A stretch of DNA of 64,000 bases from Arenimonas maotaiensis (GTDB taxonomy: Bacteria > Pseudomonadota > Gammaproteobacteria > Xanthomonadales > Xanthomonadaceae), in contig NZ_BMFO01000002.1 of the NCBI RefSeq assembly GCF_014638745.1, positions 248,001 through 312,000 of the forward strand. The letters are read 5' to 3'. Made by a program: the position numbers and the translations under genes. Positions 9,185-17,904 of the stretch are shown here, one piece after another (the stretch's first letter is position 1; each line of letters opens with the position of its first letter). The notes beneath the pieces were generated by a model. The model was not told where the DNA came from and ran no database searches. It was given only the letters and a program-made list of their open reading frames with translations.

Positions 9185-10771
9185 TCAGCCGGCCTTGATC
9201 AGGTCGGCCACGCGCTCCGCCAGCATGATGACCGGACCGTTGGTATTGCCGCCGATCAGCTTCGGCATCACCGACGCGTCGACCACGCGCAGGCCGCGCA
9301 CGCCGCGCACGCGGCAGTGGCTGTCGACCACCGCGTCGCGGTCGTCGTCGGCGCCCATCTTGCAGGTGCCGACCGGGTGGTACACCGTTTCCGCCTTCTC
9401 GCGCACGAACGCTTCCAGGTCGGCATCGGTCTGCGCCGCCTCGCCGGGAAACACTTCCGGGCCGCGGTAGGGGTCGAACGCCGGCTGCGCCAGCAACTGG
9501 CGCGAGAGTTTCGCCGCCTCGACCATCACCCGCAGGTCGAAGCCGTCCGGATCGCTCAGATAGCCGGCCTCGATGCGCGGCTTGTTGTGCACGCTGTCGC
9601 CGGTCAAGTACAGGCGGCCGCGGCTCTTGGGCCGCAGGAAGCAGGCGTGCAGGGTATAGCCCGAACCGCGCATGCGGTGCCGGCCGTGGTCGTCGAGCTG
9701 GGCCGGCACGAAATGGAACTGGATGTCCGGACGCTCGTCCTCGGCCAACGGCGAACGCCAGAAGCCGCCGGCTTCGGCCACGTTGCTGGTGCCGGGCCCT
9801 TGTTTGAACAGATAGAAGCGCAACGCCGTCAGCAACGGATTGACGGTGTCGTAGGTGACGTCCTGCAGGCATTTCTGCAGGGTGCAGACGTCCAGGTGGT
9901 CCTGTAGGTTGCCGCCGACGCCGGGTGCGTCGACGCGCACTTCGATGCCATGCTGGCGCAATTGCGCGGCCGGACCGATGCCGGACAGCATCAGCAGCTG
10001 CGGCGAGTTGATGCTGCCGCCGCACAGGATCACCTCGCGCGCCGCGGCCTCGCAGAAGCCGCCCTTGCCGTCCACCGCGTACACCACCGCGCTGGCACGG
10101 CCGTCCTCGAACACGATGCGCGAGGCAGTGGCCTTGGTAATCACCTTCAGGTTCGGGCGTTTGCGCGCCGGGCCCAGATAGGCGACCGCGCTCGAACAGC
10201 GCCGACCGCCGCGGGTGGTGGTCTGGTACAGGCCGAAGCCGGCTTGGCGCGCGCCGTTGAAGTCGTCGGTGAGGCTGAAACCGGCCTGTTCCGCGGCCTG
10301 CAGGAACACCTGGCTGAGCGGATTGACATGGCGCGGGTCCGACACCGTCAGCGGGCCGTCGCCGCCGTGCAGGTTTGATGCGCCGCGCACGTTGCCTTCG
10401 GACTTGATGAAGTAGGGCAGCACGCTGTGCCAGTTCCAGCCGGCGCAGCCGAGGGCTTCCCATTCGTCGTAGTCGCGGGCGTGGCCGCGGATGTAGCACA
10501 TGGCGTTGATCGAGCTGGAGCCGCCGAGCACCTTGCCGCGCGGCCACCACAGGCTGCGCTGGTTCAGTTGCGGCTCGGGCGCGGTGCTGTAGTTCCAGTT
10601 CACGCCCTTCTGGCCCACCAGCTGCGCGATACCGGCCGGCATGTGCACCAGCGGGTTCCAGTCGCGGTCGCCGGCTTCCAGCAGCAGCACGCGCACCGCA
10701 GGGTCCTCGCTGAGCCGGTTGGCCATGGCGCAACCGGCGGAACCGGCACCGACGATGATGTAATCGAACAT
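9185..10771 (-). CDS. GMC-family FAD oxidoreductase (choline/alcohol dehydrogenase type)
   Basis: A 528-residue flavoenzyme that oxidises an alcohol. The FAD-binding opening is YIIVGAGSAGCAMANRL; the second family signature (WPRGKVLGGSSSINAMCYIRG) is present; the active-site region is VYHPVGTCKMG with the catalytic His and the C-terminal NTNGPVIMLAERVAD. This matches choline dehydrogenase BetA and long-chain alcohol dehydrogenases such as AlkJ. No betB, betI or choline transporter lies nearby, so I do not assign betA. It is divergent from the MFS-like gene across a 125-bp spacer that contains a perfect 12-bp palindrome. Confidence 0.92.
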   Translation of the reverse strand: MFDYIIVGAGSAGCAMANRLSEDPAVRVLLLEAGDRDWNPLVHMPAGIAQLVGQKGVNWNYSTAPEPQLNQRSLWWPRGKVLGGSSSINAMCYIRGHARDYDEWEALGCAGWNWHSVLPYFIKSEGNVRGASNLHGGDGPLTVSDPRHVNPLSQVFLQAAEQAGFSLTDDFNGARQAGFGLYQTTTRGGRRCSSAVAYLGPARKRPNLKVITKATASRIVFEDGRASAVVYAVDGKGGFCEAAAREVILCGGSINSPQLLMLSGIGPAAQLRQHGIEVRVDAPGVGGNLQDHLDVCTLQKCLQDVTYDTVNPLLTALRFYLFKQGPGTSNVAEAGGFWRSPLAEDERPDIQFHFVPAQLDDHGRHRMRGSGYTLHACFLRPKSRGRLYLTGDSVHNKPRIEAGYLSDPDGFDLRVMVEAAKLSRQLLAQPAFDPYRGPEVFPGEAAQTDADLEAFVREKAETVYHPVGTCKMGADDDRDAVVDSHCRVRGVRGLRVVDASVMPKLIGGNTNGPVIMLAERVADLIKAG

Positions 10772-10818
10772 ATAAGCCCGCTTTATAGTGACTATTGGCA
10801 GACTATGCCCGCACCCTC

Positions 10819-10830
10819 GAGCATATGCTC
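10819..10830. promoter_or_regulatory. Perfect 12-bp palindrome in divergent spacer
   Basis: GAGCATATGCTC is an exact inverted repeat midway between the divergent starts of the GMC oxidoreductase (10771) and the transporter (10897). Its place suits an operator, but no regulator gene lies next to it. Confidence 0.35.
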
Positions 10831-10896
10831 TAACCGGCGGCGCGCAGGCGGACGGCGACTGTGATTTAATGGGCGTCCGCCACCGGGTCCCCCAGC

Positions 10897-12225
10897 ATGC
10901 TGCAAGCCCTCGTCCGTTTCCGCGACCACAACCGCCAGACGCCGGCGTTGCTGTGGGCCTTCGTGTACTTCTTCTGCCTGTTGACCGGCTATTACCTGCT
11001 GCGCCCGGTGCGCGAGGCGATGGGCGCCGACAGCGACGTGCGCGCGGTGTTTCCGGCCGGCCTGGTCGACTGGTTCGCCGGCCGCGGCGTGTCCCTGGGC
11101 GACTTCACCCTGCAGTTCCTGTTCACCTGCACCTTCATCCTGATGGTGCTGCTGCAACCGGTGTACGGCGCCTTGGTCAGCCGCTACGCGCGGCGCGTGT
11201 TCCTGCCGGTGGTATACGGTTTCTTCATCGCCTGCCTGTTGGCCTTCCATTTCGTGTTCGAGAGCGCCCTGCCGGGCCGCGGCATGGCGTTCTTCCTGTG
11301 GCTGACGGTGTTCAACCTGTTCGCGGTGGCGGTGTTCTGGAGTTTCATGGCCGACGTGTTCTCCAACGCAGACGCCAAGCGGGTGTACGGCTACATCGGC
11401 GCCGCCGGCACGCTGGGCGCCATGCTCGGCCCGCTGTTGACCCGTACGTTGGTGGAGGCCATCGGCATCGGCCAGCTGCTGCTGGTCTCGGCCGGGTTCC
11501 TGATCGTCTGCCTGCTGTGCATCCTGCGCCTGCGGCCGTGGGCGGTGGCGCGCGAACTCGAACAGAACCTGGCCAGCGGCGAAGTCCCGATGGGCGGCGG
11601 CGTGCTGGCCGGCCTGCGGCTGGTGGCGCGCGAGCCGCTGCTGCGCGCAATCGCCATCCTGGTGTTCTTCGGCGTCGGCGTCGGCACCCTGCTGTACAAC
11701 GAGCAGGCCGCAATCGCGCGGGCCTATTTCACCGACGCCGCCTCGCGCACCGCCTATTACGCCGGCATCGACCTGGCGGTGAACGGTCTGACCCTGCTGG
11801 TGCAGCTGCTGCTGACCCGTTGGCTGTTGACCCGCCACGGCATCGGCCCGGCCCTGCTGATTCCCGCATTCGCGATCCTGATCGGCTTCGCCGCGCTGGC
11901 GGCCTCGCCGTTCCCGCTGCTGGTGGCCGCGGTGCAGGTGGTGACCCGCGCCAGCGAGTTCTCGCTGGCCAAACCGGCGCGCGAAACCGTGTACACCCGC
12001 GTGCCGCGCGAGTGGCGTTACAAGGCCGGCGCCGCCATCGACACGGTGATCTACCGCGGCGGCGATTTGACCTTCGTCTGGCTGCACAAGGCGCTGTCGG
12101 TGCTGGGTTCCGGCGCGGTGTTCCTGACCGGCATGGCGGTCACCGCCGGCATGGCCTTCGGTGCCTGGCGCCTGGTGCGCGAGCAAAGCAAATTGCCGGA
12201 CGAGCGTCCGGCCGCGGGCGGTTGA
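10897..12225 (+). CDS. MFS / nucleotide-carrier-like membrane transporter
   Basis: A 442-residue polytopic inner-membrane protein with about 11-12 hydrophobic segments and almost no soluble loops. The opening segment FVYFFCLLTGYYLLRPVREA and the late segment EFSLAKPARETVYTRVPREWRYKAGAAID (given here as two family patches, SLAKPARETVYT and RYKAGAAIDTVIYR) resemble the distant bacterial relatives of ATP/ADP (NTP/NDP) translocases. The substrate in free-living bacteria is not known. The ATG at 10897 begins the hydrophobic protein directly. Divergent from the GMC gene; it ends 7 bp before the convergent DUF4442 gene. Confidence 0.8.
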   Translation: MLQALVRFRDHNRQTPALLWAFVYFFCLLTGYYLLRPVREAMGADSDVRAVFPAGLVDWFAGRGVSLGDFTLQFLFTCTFILMVLLQPVYGALVSRYARRVFLPVVYGFFIACLLAFHFVFESALPGRGMAFFLWLTVFNLFAVAVFWSFMADVFSNADAKRVYGYIGAAGTLGAMLGPLLTRTLVEAIGIGQLLLVSAGFLIVCLLCILRLRPWAVARELEQNLASGEVPMGGGVLAGLRLVAREPLLRAIAILVFFGVGVGTLLYNEQAAIARAYFTDAASRTAYYAGIDLAVNGLTLLVQLLLTRWLLTRHGIGPALLIPAFAILIGFAALAASPFPLLVAAVQVVTRASEFSLAKPARETVYTRVPREWRYKAGAAIDTVIYRGGDLTFVWLHKALSVLGSGAVFLTGMAVTAGMAFGAWRLVREQSKLPDERPAAGG

Positions 12226-12232
12226 TCCGATC

Positions 12233-12706
12233 TCAGCGTTTCGGCGACAGCCACATCCGGATTTCGGCGTGGAACACCCTGTCGCCGGCCGGATCCAACA
12301 CATCGACGTTGACCGGCAATTCGTAGCCGGATTCGGCCACCACGACCGCGATCATCGGCGTGGCGACGGCATGCATGCGGCCCTTGGCGCGCTTCAGATA
12401 CGACACCGTCATGCCTTTCGGGATCCAACGCATGCCGGCCGGCAGGCTGGCGTCGGTCATCACCCCGGCGGTGAGCTCCGCCAGATTGCACAGGGCGATG
12501 GCGTGCACGCTGCCGATGTGGTTGTGCACCGCGCGCCGGTCGCGGATGACCGCTTCGCAGCGGCCGTGTTCGAGCCGGACGATGCGCGGCGCGATGCTGC
12601 CGAAGTAGGGCGCCTTTACGCAGACCGCACGCGAGAACAGCCAATGGCCGAGCGGCCAGCGCGTGATTTTGCGGTACAGCGTCAACAGCCGGTTTGCGTC
12701 AGTCAT
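12233..12706 (-). CDS. DUF4442 hotdog-fold protein (thioesterase-like)
   Basis: A 157-residue single-domain protein of the DUF4442/hotdog type. The middle stretch VHNHIGSVHAIALCNLAELTAG, quoted in parts as HNHIGSVHA and CNLAELTAG, carries the central helix typical of acyl-CoA thioesterase-like folds. WIPKGMTVSYLKRAKG follows. I use ATG at 12704-12706; the frame also has a TTG two codons upstream, but ATG starts the usual N-terminus. It lies downstream of fadE on the same strand, separated by a REP-like element, so a role with acyl-CoA is plausible but unproven. Confidence 0.8.
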   Translation of the reverse strand: MTDANRLLTLYRKITRWPLGHWLFSRAVCVKAPYFGSIAPRIVRLEHGRCEAVIRDRRAVHNHIGSVHAIALCNLAELTAGVMTDASLPAGMRWIPKGMTVSYLKRAKGRMHAVATPMIAVVVAESGYELPVNVDVLDPAGDRVFHAEIRMWLSPKR

Positions 12707-12717
12707 CGTCAACCCCC

Positions 12718-12819
12718 GTAGGGGCGGACCTGTGCGTCCGCCCTTTAATCAACATGCGGCGGATATGTCCGCCCTTCCATATTGCCATGCGAATCAGGGC
12801 GGACACGCAGGTCCGCCCC
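12718..12819. repeat. REP/BIME-like cluster of GGCGGA palindromes
   Basis: Three imperfect or perfect palindromes fill the spacer between fadE and the DUF4442 gene. The first (12721-12743) and third (12797-12819) are mutual inverted copies built on GGGCGGACCTG with GTCCGCCC, differing by one base in the centre. The middle one (12758-12773) is the hairpin GGCGGATATGTCCGCC. This resembles repetitive extragenic palindromes arranged as a BIME. I saw no second copy in the window, so genome-wide repetition is inferred. Confidence 0.7.
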
Positions 12820-12835
12820 GACATGATTCGTCGCC

Positions 12836-15304
12836 TCAGGCCGCGCGTACGACGGCGCCGGTACCTTTCAGGCTGGAAGCGGCGACCAGCTCCGAGTGCT
12901 CGAAGTCGTCGACGCGGATGGTGTCGATGGTCATCACCCGCAGCTCTTCCAGCTGACGGCGTTCCTCGGCGTTGATCACGCCGCGGCGCATGCCTTCGTC
13001 GAGCTGGGCCTCGAAATCGAGGGTGCTCAGGTGGCTGTCCTTCATCGCCTTCAGGAACTTGCGCTCCACCGGTTCGGCCAGCACCACTTTGGTCAGGTAG
13101 CTGTTGATGCGGCCGGCCGGATTGTTGGCGCAGGGCGTGGTGAACACGCCGTCGGCCATCCGGTCGCGCGCTTCGTTCGGGCTCATCAGCAGGGCGGCGA
13201 CGCGGCGGCCCAGGCGGTCGGACGGCGCGGTGGCGCGGCGGCCGAACGGGAACACCAGCAGCCACAGCGCCCAGCCGACCGGACGGATCGGGAAGTTGCG
13301 CAGGGCGGTCGACAGCGCCGATTCCATCTTGTGCACGGCGTCGATCACCGAGTACGCCACCAGCGGCTGGTCGGCGACCGGGCGGCCCTGGTCTTCGTAA
13401 CGCTTCAGGATGGCGCAGATGATGTACAGCTGGCTGAGCACGTCGCCCAGGCGGCCGGACAGCTTCTCCTTGAACTTCAGCTTGCCGCCGAGGGTCAGCA
13501 TCGAGACGTCGGCGCACAGCGCGAGCGCCGCCGAGTAGCGGTTGAGCTTGCGGTAGAAGCGCTTGGTGTGGGCGTCGCCCGGCGCCGAGCCGAAGGCTGC
13601 GTTGGTGATGCCGAACCACAGGCTGCGCACGGCGTTGGAGATGGCGGCGCCGATGTGCCCGAACAGCAGCCGGTCGAAGTCGCGCAGGCCCTGGGCGCGG
13701 TCGGGGTTGGTGGCGGCCTTCATTTCCTTCAGCACGAACGGATGGCAGAGGATCGCGCCCTGGCCGAAGATCATCAGCGAGCGGGTCATGATGTTGGCGC
13801 CCTCGACCGTGATCGAGATCGGCGTGGCCTGCCAGGCGCGGCCCAGGTAGTTCTGCGGGCCGAGGATGATGCCTTTGCCGCCGTGCACGTCCATGGCGTC
13901 GCTGACCAGCTGGCGCGACATCTCGGTGCAATGGTACTTGGCGATGGTCGACGGCACCGCCGGCAGTTCACCGCGCCAGACCGCGGCGGCGGCGGCTTCC
14001 GACAGCGCGCTGATGGCATAGGCGTTGCCGGCGATGCGGCTCAGCGCCTCCTCGACGCCCTCGAAGCGGCCGACCGACAGGCCGAACTGCTTGCGGATGC
14101 GGGCGTAGGCGCCGGTGACCACCGCGCCCATCTTGCTGCCGCCGGAGGCGGTCGAGGGCAGGGTGATCGAACGGCCGATCGACAGGCATTCGACCAGCAT
14201 CTGCCAGCCCTTGCCGGCCATTTCTTCGCCGCCGATCAGCTGCGACAATGGAATGAACACCTCTTTGCCGCGCACCGGACCGTTCTGGAAGGGGGAGTTC
14301 AGCGGCATCGCGCGCCGGCCGACTTCCACGCCCGGGGTGTCGCGCGGCAACAGCGCCAGGGTGATGCCGATGTCGGCCTGGTCGCCGAGCAGCTTGTCCG
14401 GGTCGTACATGCGGAACGCCAGGCCGATCAGGCTGGCCACCGGCGCCAGGGTGATGTAGCGCTTGTCGAAGGTCAGCTTGACGCCGAGCACGTTGGCGCC
14501 GTTCCACTGGCCTTTGCAGACCACGCCGTAGTCGGGGATCGAGGTCGCGTCGGAGCCGGCCCACGGACCGGTGAGGCCGAAGCAGGGCACTTCACGGCCG
14601 TCGGCCAGGCGCGGCAGATAGTAGTCCTTCTGCTCCTGGGTGCCGTAATGCATCAGCAGTTCGCCCGGGCCCAGCGAATTCGGCACGCCGACCGTGGACG
14701 ACACCACCGAGGACACCGAAGCCAGCTTCTGGATGACCTTGTGGTTGGCAAGGGCCGAGAAGCCGAGGCCGCCGTATTCCTTCGGAATGATCATGCCGAA
14801 GAACTTGTTCTTCTTGATGAAGTCCCACAGTTCGGGTTGCAGGTCGGCATGCACATGGGTGATTTCCCAGTCGTTGACCATCGTGCACAGCTCTTCCACC
14901 GGTCCGTCGAGGAAAGCCTGCTCCTCGTCGGTCAGCATCGGCTTGGGCTGGCTCAACAGCAGGTTCCAGTCCGGCTTGCCGGAGAACAGCTGGCCTTCGA
15001 AGCCGACCGTGCCGGCCTCCAGCGCGGTGCGCTCGGTGGCCGACAGCGGCGGCAGGATCCTGGTGTAGAAGCCCAGCAGCGGCGAGGTGATCAGGTGGCG
15101 GCGGATCGGAGTGATCAGCAGCGGCAGCACCACCACGGCCAGCAGTCCGGCGGCCACCGCCAAGGAGGTCGGCTCGGCGCCGAGCAGGCCGCAAGCCACC
15201 AGGGCGGAGCCGGCGAGTGCGGCGAACACGGCGAGGGAATAGCGATGGTAGCTGGCGAAAGCGGCAATCAGCAGGACGGCCAACCAAGGGGCGATGACGC
15301 TCAT
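12836..15304 (-). CDS. fadE: Acyl-CoA dehydrogenase FadE
   Basis: First step of fatty-acid beta-oxidation: makes trans-2-enoyl-CoA from acyl-CoA using FAD. At 822 residues it is the long, membrane-anchored FadE type. Two or three N-terminal hydrophobic segments (about residues 3-70) precede the dehydrogenase domain with FGMIIPKEYGGLGFSA, the substrate loop LTGPWAGSD and the catalytic-Glu region ITVEGANIMTRSLMIFGQGA. A C-terminal DUF1974 extension ends near GTGAVVRAA. I use ATG at 15302-15304, preceded by a GGAGA ribosome site, rather than the 20-codon upstream extension. It is divergent from a TetR gene, with paired palindromes on its promoter. Confidence 0.96.
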   Translation of the reverse strand: MSVIAPWLAVLLIAAFASYHRYSLAVFAALAGSALVACGLLGAEPTSLAVAAGLLAVVVLPLLITPIRRHLITSPLLGFYTRILPPLSATERTALEAGTVGFEGQLFSGKPDWNLLLSQPKPMLTDEEQAFLDGPVEELCTMVNDWEITHVHADLQPELWDFIKKNKFFGMIIPKEYGGLGFSALANHKVIQKLASVSSVVSSTVGVPNSLGPGELLMHYGTQEQKDYYLPRLADGREVPCFGLTGPWAGSDATSIPDYGVVCKGQWNGANVLGVKLTFDKRYITLAPVASLIGLAFRMYDPDKLLGDQADIGITLALLPRDTPGVEVGRRAMPLNSPFQNGPVRGKEVFIPLSQLIGGEEMAGKGWQMLVECLSIGRSITLPSTASGGSKMGAVVTGAYARIRKQFGLSVGRFEGVEEALSRIAGNAYAISALSEAAAAAVWRGELPAVPSTIAKYHCTEMSRQLVSDAMDVHGGKGIILGPQNYLGRAWQATPISITVEGANIMTRSLMIFGQGAILCHPFVLKEMKAATNPDRAQGLRDFDRLLFGHIGAAISNAVRSLWFGITNAAFGSAPGDAHTKRFYRKLNRYSAALALCADVSMLTLGGKLKFKEKLSGRLGDVLSQLYIICAILKRYEDQGRPVADQPLVAYSVIDAVHKMESALSTALRNFPIRPVGWALWLLVFPFGRRATAPSDRLGRRVAALLMSPNEARDRMADGVFTTPCANNPAGRINSYLTKVVLAEPVERKFLKAMKDSHLSTLDFEAQLDEGMRRGVINAEERRQLEELRVMTIDTIRVDDFEHSELVAASSLKGTGAVVRAA

Positions 15305-15362
15305 ATGAATTCTCCGGGAATAATTCGTGGCGGGTGCGGCCGAACTTGCGGGCAACGACACC

Positions 15363-15414
15363 ATACGCTAAAGTATCGTCAAGCCGGTGCGGGTTTGTCA
15401 ATACGCGCCCGTAT
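15363..15414. promoter_or_regulatory. fadE promoter with twin palindromic operators
   Basis: Two 14-bp sites share the form ATACGC-N4-GTAT: 15363-15376 and 15401-15414, 38 bp apart. On the minus strand a perfect -35 TTGACA (15401-15396) and a -10 GATACT (15377-15372) with an 18-bp spacer form a good sigma70 promoter for fadE. One palindrome covers the -10, the other touches the -35. This is how a TetR repressor would be expected to sit. The neighbouring TetR gene is the obvious candidate. Confidence 0.65.
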
Positions 15415-15435
15415 GGAATCTTCACGGACCCTTGC

Positions 15436-16026
15436 ATGTCACTGAAACCCCAGGCCATTCAGGAAAAAAACCGCTTGTCGGCCGGCGATTGGCAGCAGGC
15501 GGCGCTCGATGCCCTGTCCGAAGCCGGACTGCAGGGCATCGCCATCGAAATGCTGGCCAAGCGCTTGGGCGTGACCAAGGGCAGCTTCTATTGGCATTTC
15601 GAATCGCGCGATGCCCTGATCCAGGCCGCCTTGGAGCTTTGGGAATCGCAGGAGCAGGAGCAGGTGTTCGGCAAGCTCGATTCCCTGCCGGACGCACAGG
15701 CGCGGCTGAAGGCCTTGATCGCCTTGGTCGCCAGCGAATTGCGGGCGCATAAAATCTACAGCGAGCTGCTGAAAGCCGTCGACCACCCCTTGGTCCGGCC
15801 GGTGCTGGAGCGCGTTTCCAAGCGCCGCATCGACTACCTGACCGCCAGCTTCCGCCAGGCCGGCCTGCCGCGCAGCGCCGCCATCAACCGCGCCCGCCTG
15901 ACCTACGCCGCCTATGTCGGCTTCCTGCAGCTCAACATGCAATTGGGCTATCCGAAGTTGAATCACGACGAATTCGAGCAGTATGTGGCCCATCTGAGCG
16001 AGACATTGATTCCCGCCAGCGGTTAA
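15436..16026 (+). CDS. TetR-family transcriptional regulator
   Basis: A 196-residue DNA-binding repressor. The N-terminal helix-turn-helix is clear: GIAIEMLAKRLGVTKGSFYWHFESRDALIQ at about residues 37-66, with GSFYWHF as the TetR hallmark. The rest is an all-helical ligand domain. The start at 15436 is the ATG nearest the HTH with a plausible length. It is divergent from fadE and the spacer has two matching 14-bp palindromes, so it probably controls fadE in response to an acyl-CoA, like FadR/PsrA-type TetR proteins. The ligand is an inference. Confidence 0.92.
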   Translation: MSLKPQAIQEKNRLSAGDWQQAALDALSEAGLQGIAIEMLAKRLGVTKGSFYWHFESRDALIQAALELWESQEQEQVFGKLDSLPDAQARLKALIALVASELRAHKIYSELLKAVDHPLVRPVLERVSKRRIDYLTASFRQAGLPRSAAINRARLTYAAYVGFLQLNMQLGYPKLNHDEFEQYVAHLSETLIPASG

Positions 16027-16093
16027 AATAAGGGCGCGTCATACACCATAACAACGCCGGCAGTCGCCGGATCCACCGCACAGAGAGAGCCCG

Positions 16094-17842
16094 ATGAGCA
16101 GCAAACTTGCCGAATTGAACGCGTGGGTCGCCCACTATGCCGACCTGACCGGTGCCGACCGGGTGCACTGGTGCGACGGCTCTGAGGAAGAAAGCGCGCG
16201 TCTGGTCGAATTGATGCTCGGCAGCGGCGATCTCATCGCCCTGAACCCGCAGACCCATCCGAACTGCTTCCTGCACCGCTCCAGCGTCTCGGACGTGGCG
16301 CGTGTCGAGCACCTGACCTTCGTCTGCACCGCCAACCGCGACGACGCCGGTCCGAACAACCACTGGATGGATCCGGAACAGGCCAAGGCCAAGATGGCCG
16401 CGCTGTACAAGGGCTGCATGAAAGGCCGCACGCTGTATGTGGTGCCGTACTGCATGGGCCCGATCGACTCGCCCTTGGCCCGCTGCGGCGTGGAAATCAC
16501 CGACAGTCCGTACGTGGTGGCCAACATGCGCCTGATGACCCGCATGGGGGCCGCGGCGCTGGCGCGCATCGAGCGCGAAGGCACCTTCGTCAAGGGCGTG
16601 CACTCGACCGGCGACCTGAATCCCGACCGCCGCTTCATCATGCATTTCCCGGAAGAGCTCGGCATCCAGAGCTTCGGTTCCGGCTACGGCGGCAACGCGC
16701 TGCTCGGCAAGAAGTGCCATGCGCTGCGCATCGCGTCCTGGCAGGCGCGTCAGGAAGGCTGGCTGGCCGAGCACATGCTGATCCTCGGCGTCGAGAATCC
16801 GCAAGGCGAGACCCACTACATCGCGGCCGCGTTCCCCAGCGCGTGCGGCAAGACCAATCTGGCCATGCTGATTCCGCCGCAAGGCTACCGCGAGGCCGGC
16901 TGGAAGATCTGGACCGTGGGCGACGACATCTGCTGGATGCGTCCGGGCGCCGATGGTCGCCTGTACGCCATCAATCCGGAAGCCGGTTACTTCGGCGTGG
17001 CGCCGGGCACCAGCGCAAAGACCAACCCGAACGCGTTGGCCATGCTGACGCATGACGCCATCTTCACCAACGTCGCGGTCACCGCCGACAACCAGCCCTG
17101 GTGGGAAGGCCTGCCGGACGGAACGCCGGTCGCCGACTGGCAGGGCCGCGCGTTCGATCCGGCCAACGGTCCGGCCGCGCATCCGAACTCCCGTTTCACG
17201 GTGTCGGCCAGGCAGTGCCCGAGCTATACCCCGATGGCCGAGGACCCGCAGGGCGTGCCGCTGTCGGCCATCGTGTTCGGCGGCCGCCGTGAATCGCTGG
17301 TGCCGCTGGTGTTCGAGGCCCGTGACTGGACCCACGGCGTGCTGGTCGGCGCCGGCATGGCGTCCGAGACCACCGCCGCCGCCACCGGTGCGGTCGGCGT
17401 GGTGCGCCGCGACTCGATGGCGATGAAGCCGTTCGCCGGCTACAACTTCGGCGATTACTTCGCGCATTGGCTGTCGTTCGATAAGCCCGGCGCCAAGCTG
17501 CCGAAGATCTTCCACGTCAACTGGTTCCGCAAGAACGCCGGCGGCAAGTTCCTGTGGCCGGGCTTCGGCGACAACATGCGCGTGCTGGAGTGGATGATCA
17601 AGCGCGTCAAGAACGAGGTGCCGGGCCACGCCACCGCCATCGGCATTCTGCCGGGTGAAGGCGAGCTCAACCGCGACGGACTGAACATCGACGCCGCCGA
17701 CCTGCAGGCGCTGCTGCATGTGGACACCCACGCCTGGCGCACCGAAGTCGGCGCCATCGCCGACTACCTCGAAGAGTTCGGCGAACGCACGCCGGCCGCG
17801 CTGTTCGAGGAGCTGGACAAGACTGCGCGCCAGCTGGTGTAA
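16094..17842 (+). CDS. pckG: Phosphoenolpyruvate carboxykinase (GTP)
   Basis: Converts oxaloacetate and GTP to phosphoenolpyruvate, GDP and CO2, the entry to gluconeogenesis. The 582-residue length and the motifs are those of the GTP class: FPSACGKTNLAMLIPP with the reactive cysteine and P-loop, the substrate-binding FGSGYGGNALLGKKC, and the C-terminal FLWPGFGDNMRVLEW. The ATP-type enzyme is unrelated. A ribosome site AGAGAG lies just before the ATG. A strong terminator follows 27 bp after the stop, so this appears to be a single-gene transcription unit or the end of one starting with the TetR gene. Confidence 0.97.
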   Translation: MSSKLAELNAWVAHYADLTGADRVHWCDGSEEESARLVELMLGSGDLIALNPQTHPNCFLHRSSVSDVARVEHLTFVCTANRDDAGPNNHWMDPEQAKAKMAALYKGCMKGRTLYVVPYCMGPIDSPLARCGVEITDSPYVVANMRLMTRMGAAALARIEREGTFVKGVHSTGDLNPDRRFIMHFPEELGIQSFGSGYGGNALLGKKCHALRIASWQARQEGWLAEHMLILGVENPQGETHYIAAAFPSACGKTNLAMLIPPQGYREAGWKIWTVGDDICWMRPGADGRLYAINPEAGYFGVAPGTSAKTNPNALAMLTHDAIFTNVAVTADNQPWWEGLPDGTPVADWQGRAFDPANGPAAHPNSRFTVSARQCPSYTPMAEDPQGVPLSAIVFGGRRESLVPLVFEARDWTHGVLVGAGMASETTAAATGAVGVVRRDSMAMKPFAGYNFGDYFAHWLSFDKPGAKLPKIFHVNWFRKNAGGKFLWPGFGDNMRVLEWMIKRVKNEVPGHATAIGILPGEGELNRDGLNIDAADLQALLHVDTHAWRTEVGAIADYLEEFGERTPAALFEELDKTARQLV

Positions 17843-17869
17843 ACCGGGTCCGCGTTCATTTGGCGAAAT

Positions 17870-17890
17870 CCCCGCTCCGGCGGGGTTTTT
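17870..17890 (+). terminator. Rho-independent terminator after pckG
   Basis: Stem CCCCGC, loop TCCG, stem GCGGGG, then TTTTT. It lies between the pckG stop and the start of the next gene. Confidence 0.9.
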
Positions 17891-17904
17891 CCTATCATGG
17901 GCGG

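Noticed and set aside
12896-15445. An 849-codon plus-strand open frame
   Set aside because: Antisense to fadE, rich in Arg, Gln and Gly with no domain; a product of codon bias.
16060-16075. Small hairpin CCGGC-AGTC-GCCGG before pckG
   Set aside because: Only a 5-bp stem in GC-rich DNA, with no sign of riboswitch structure.
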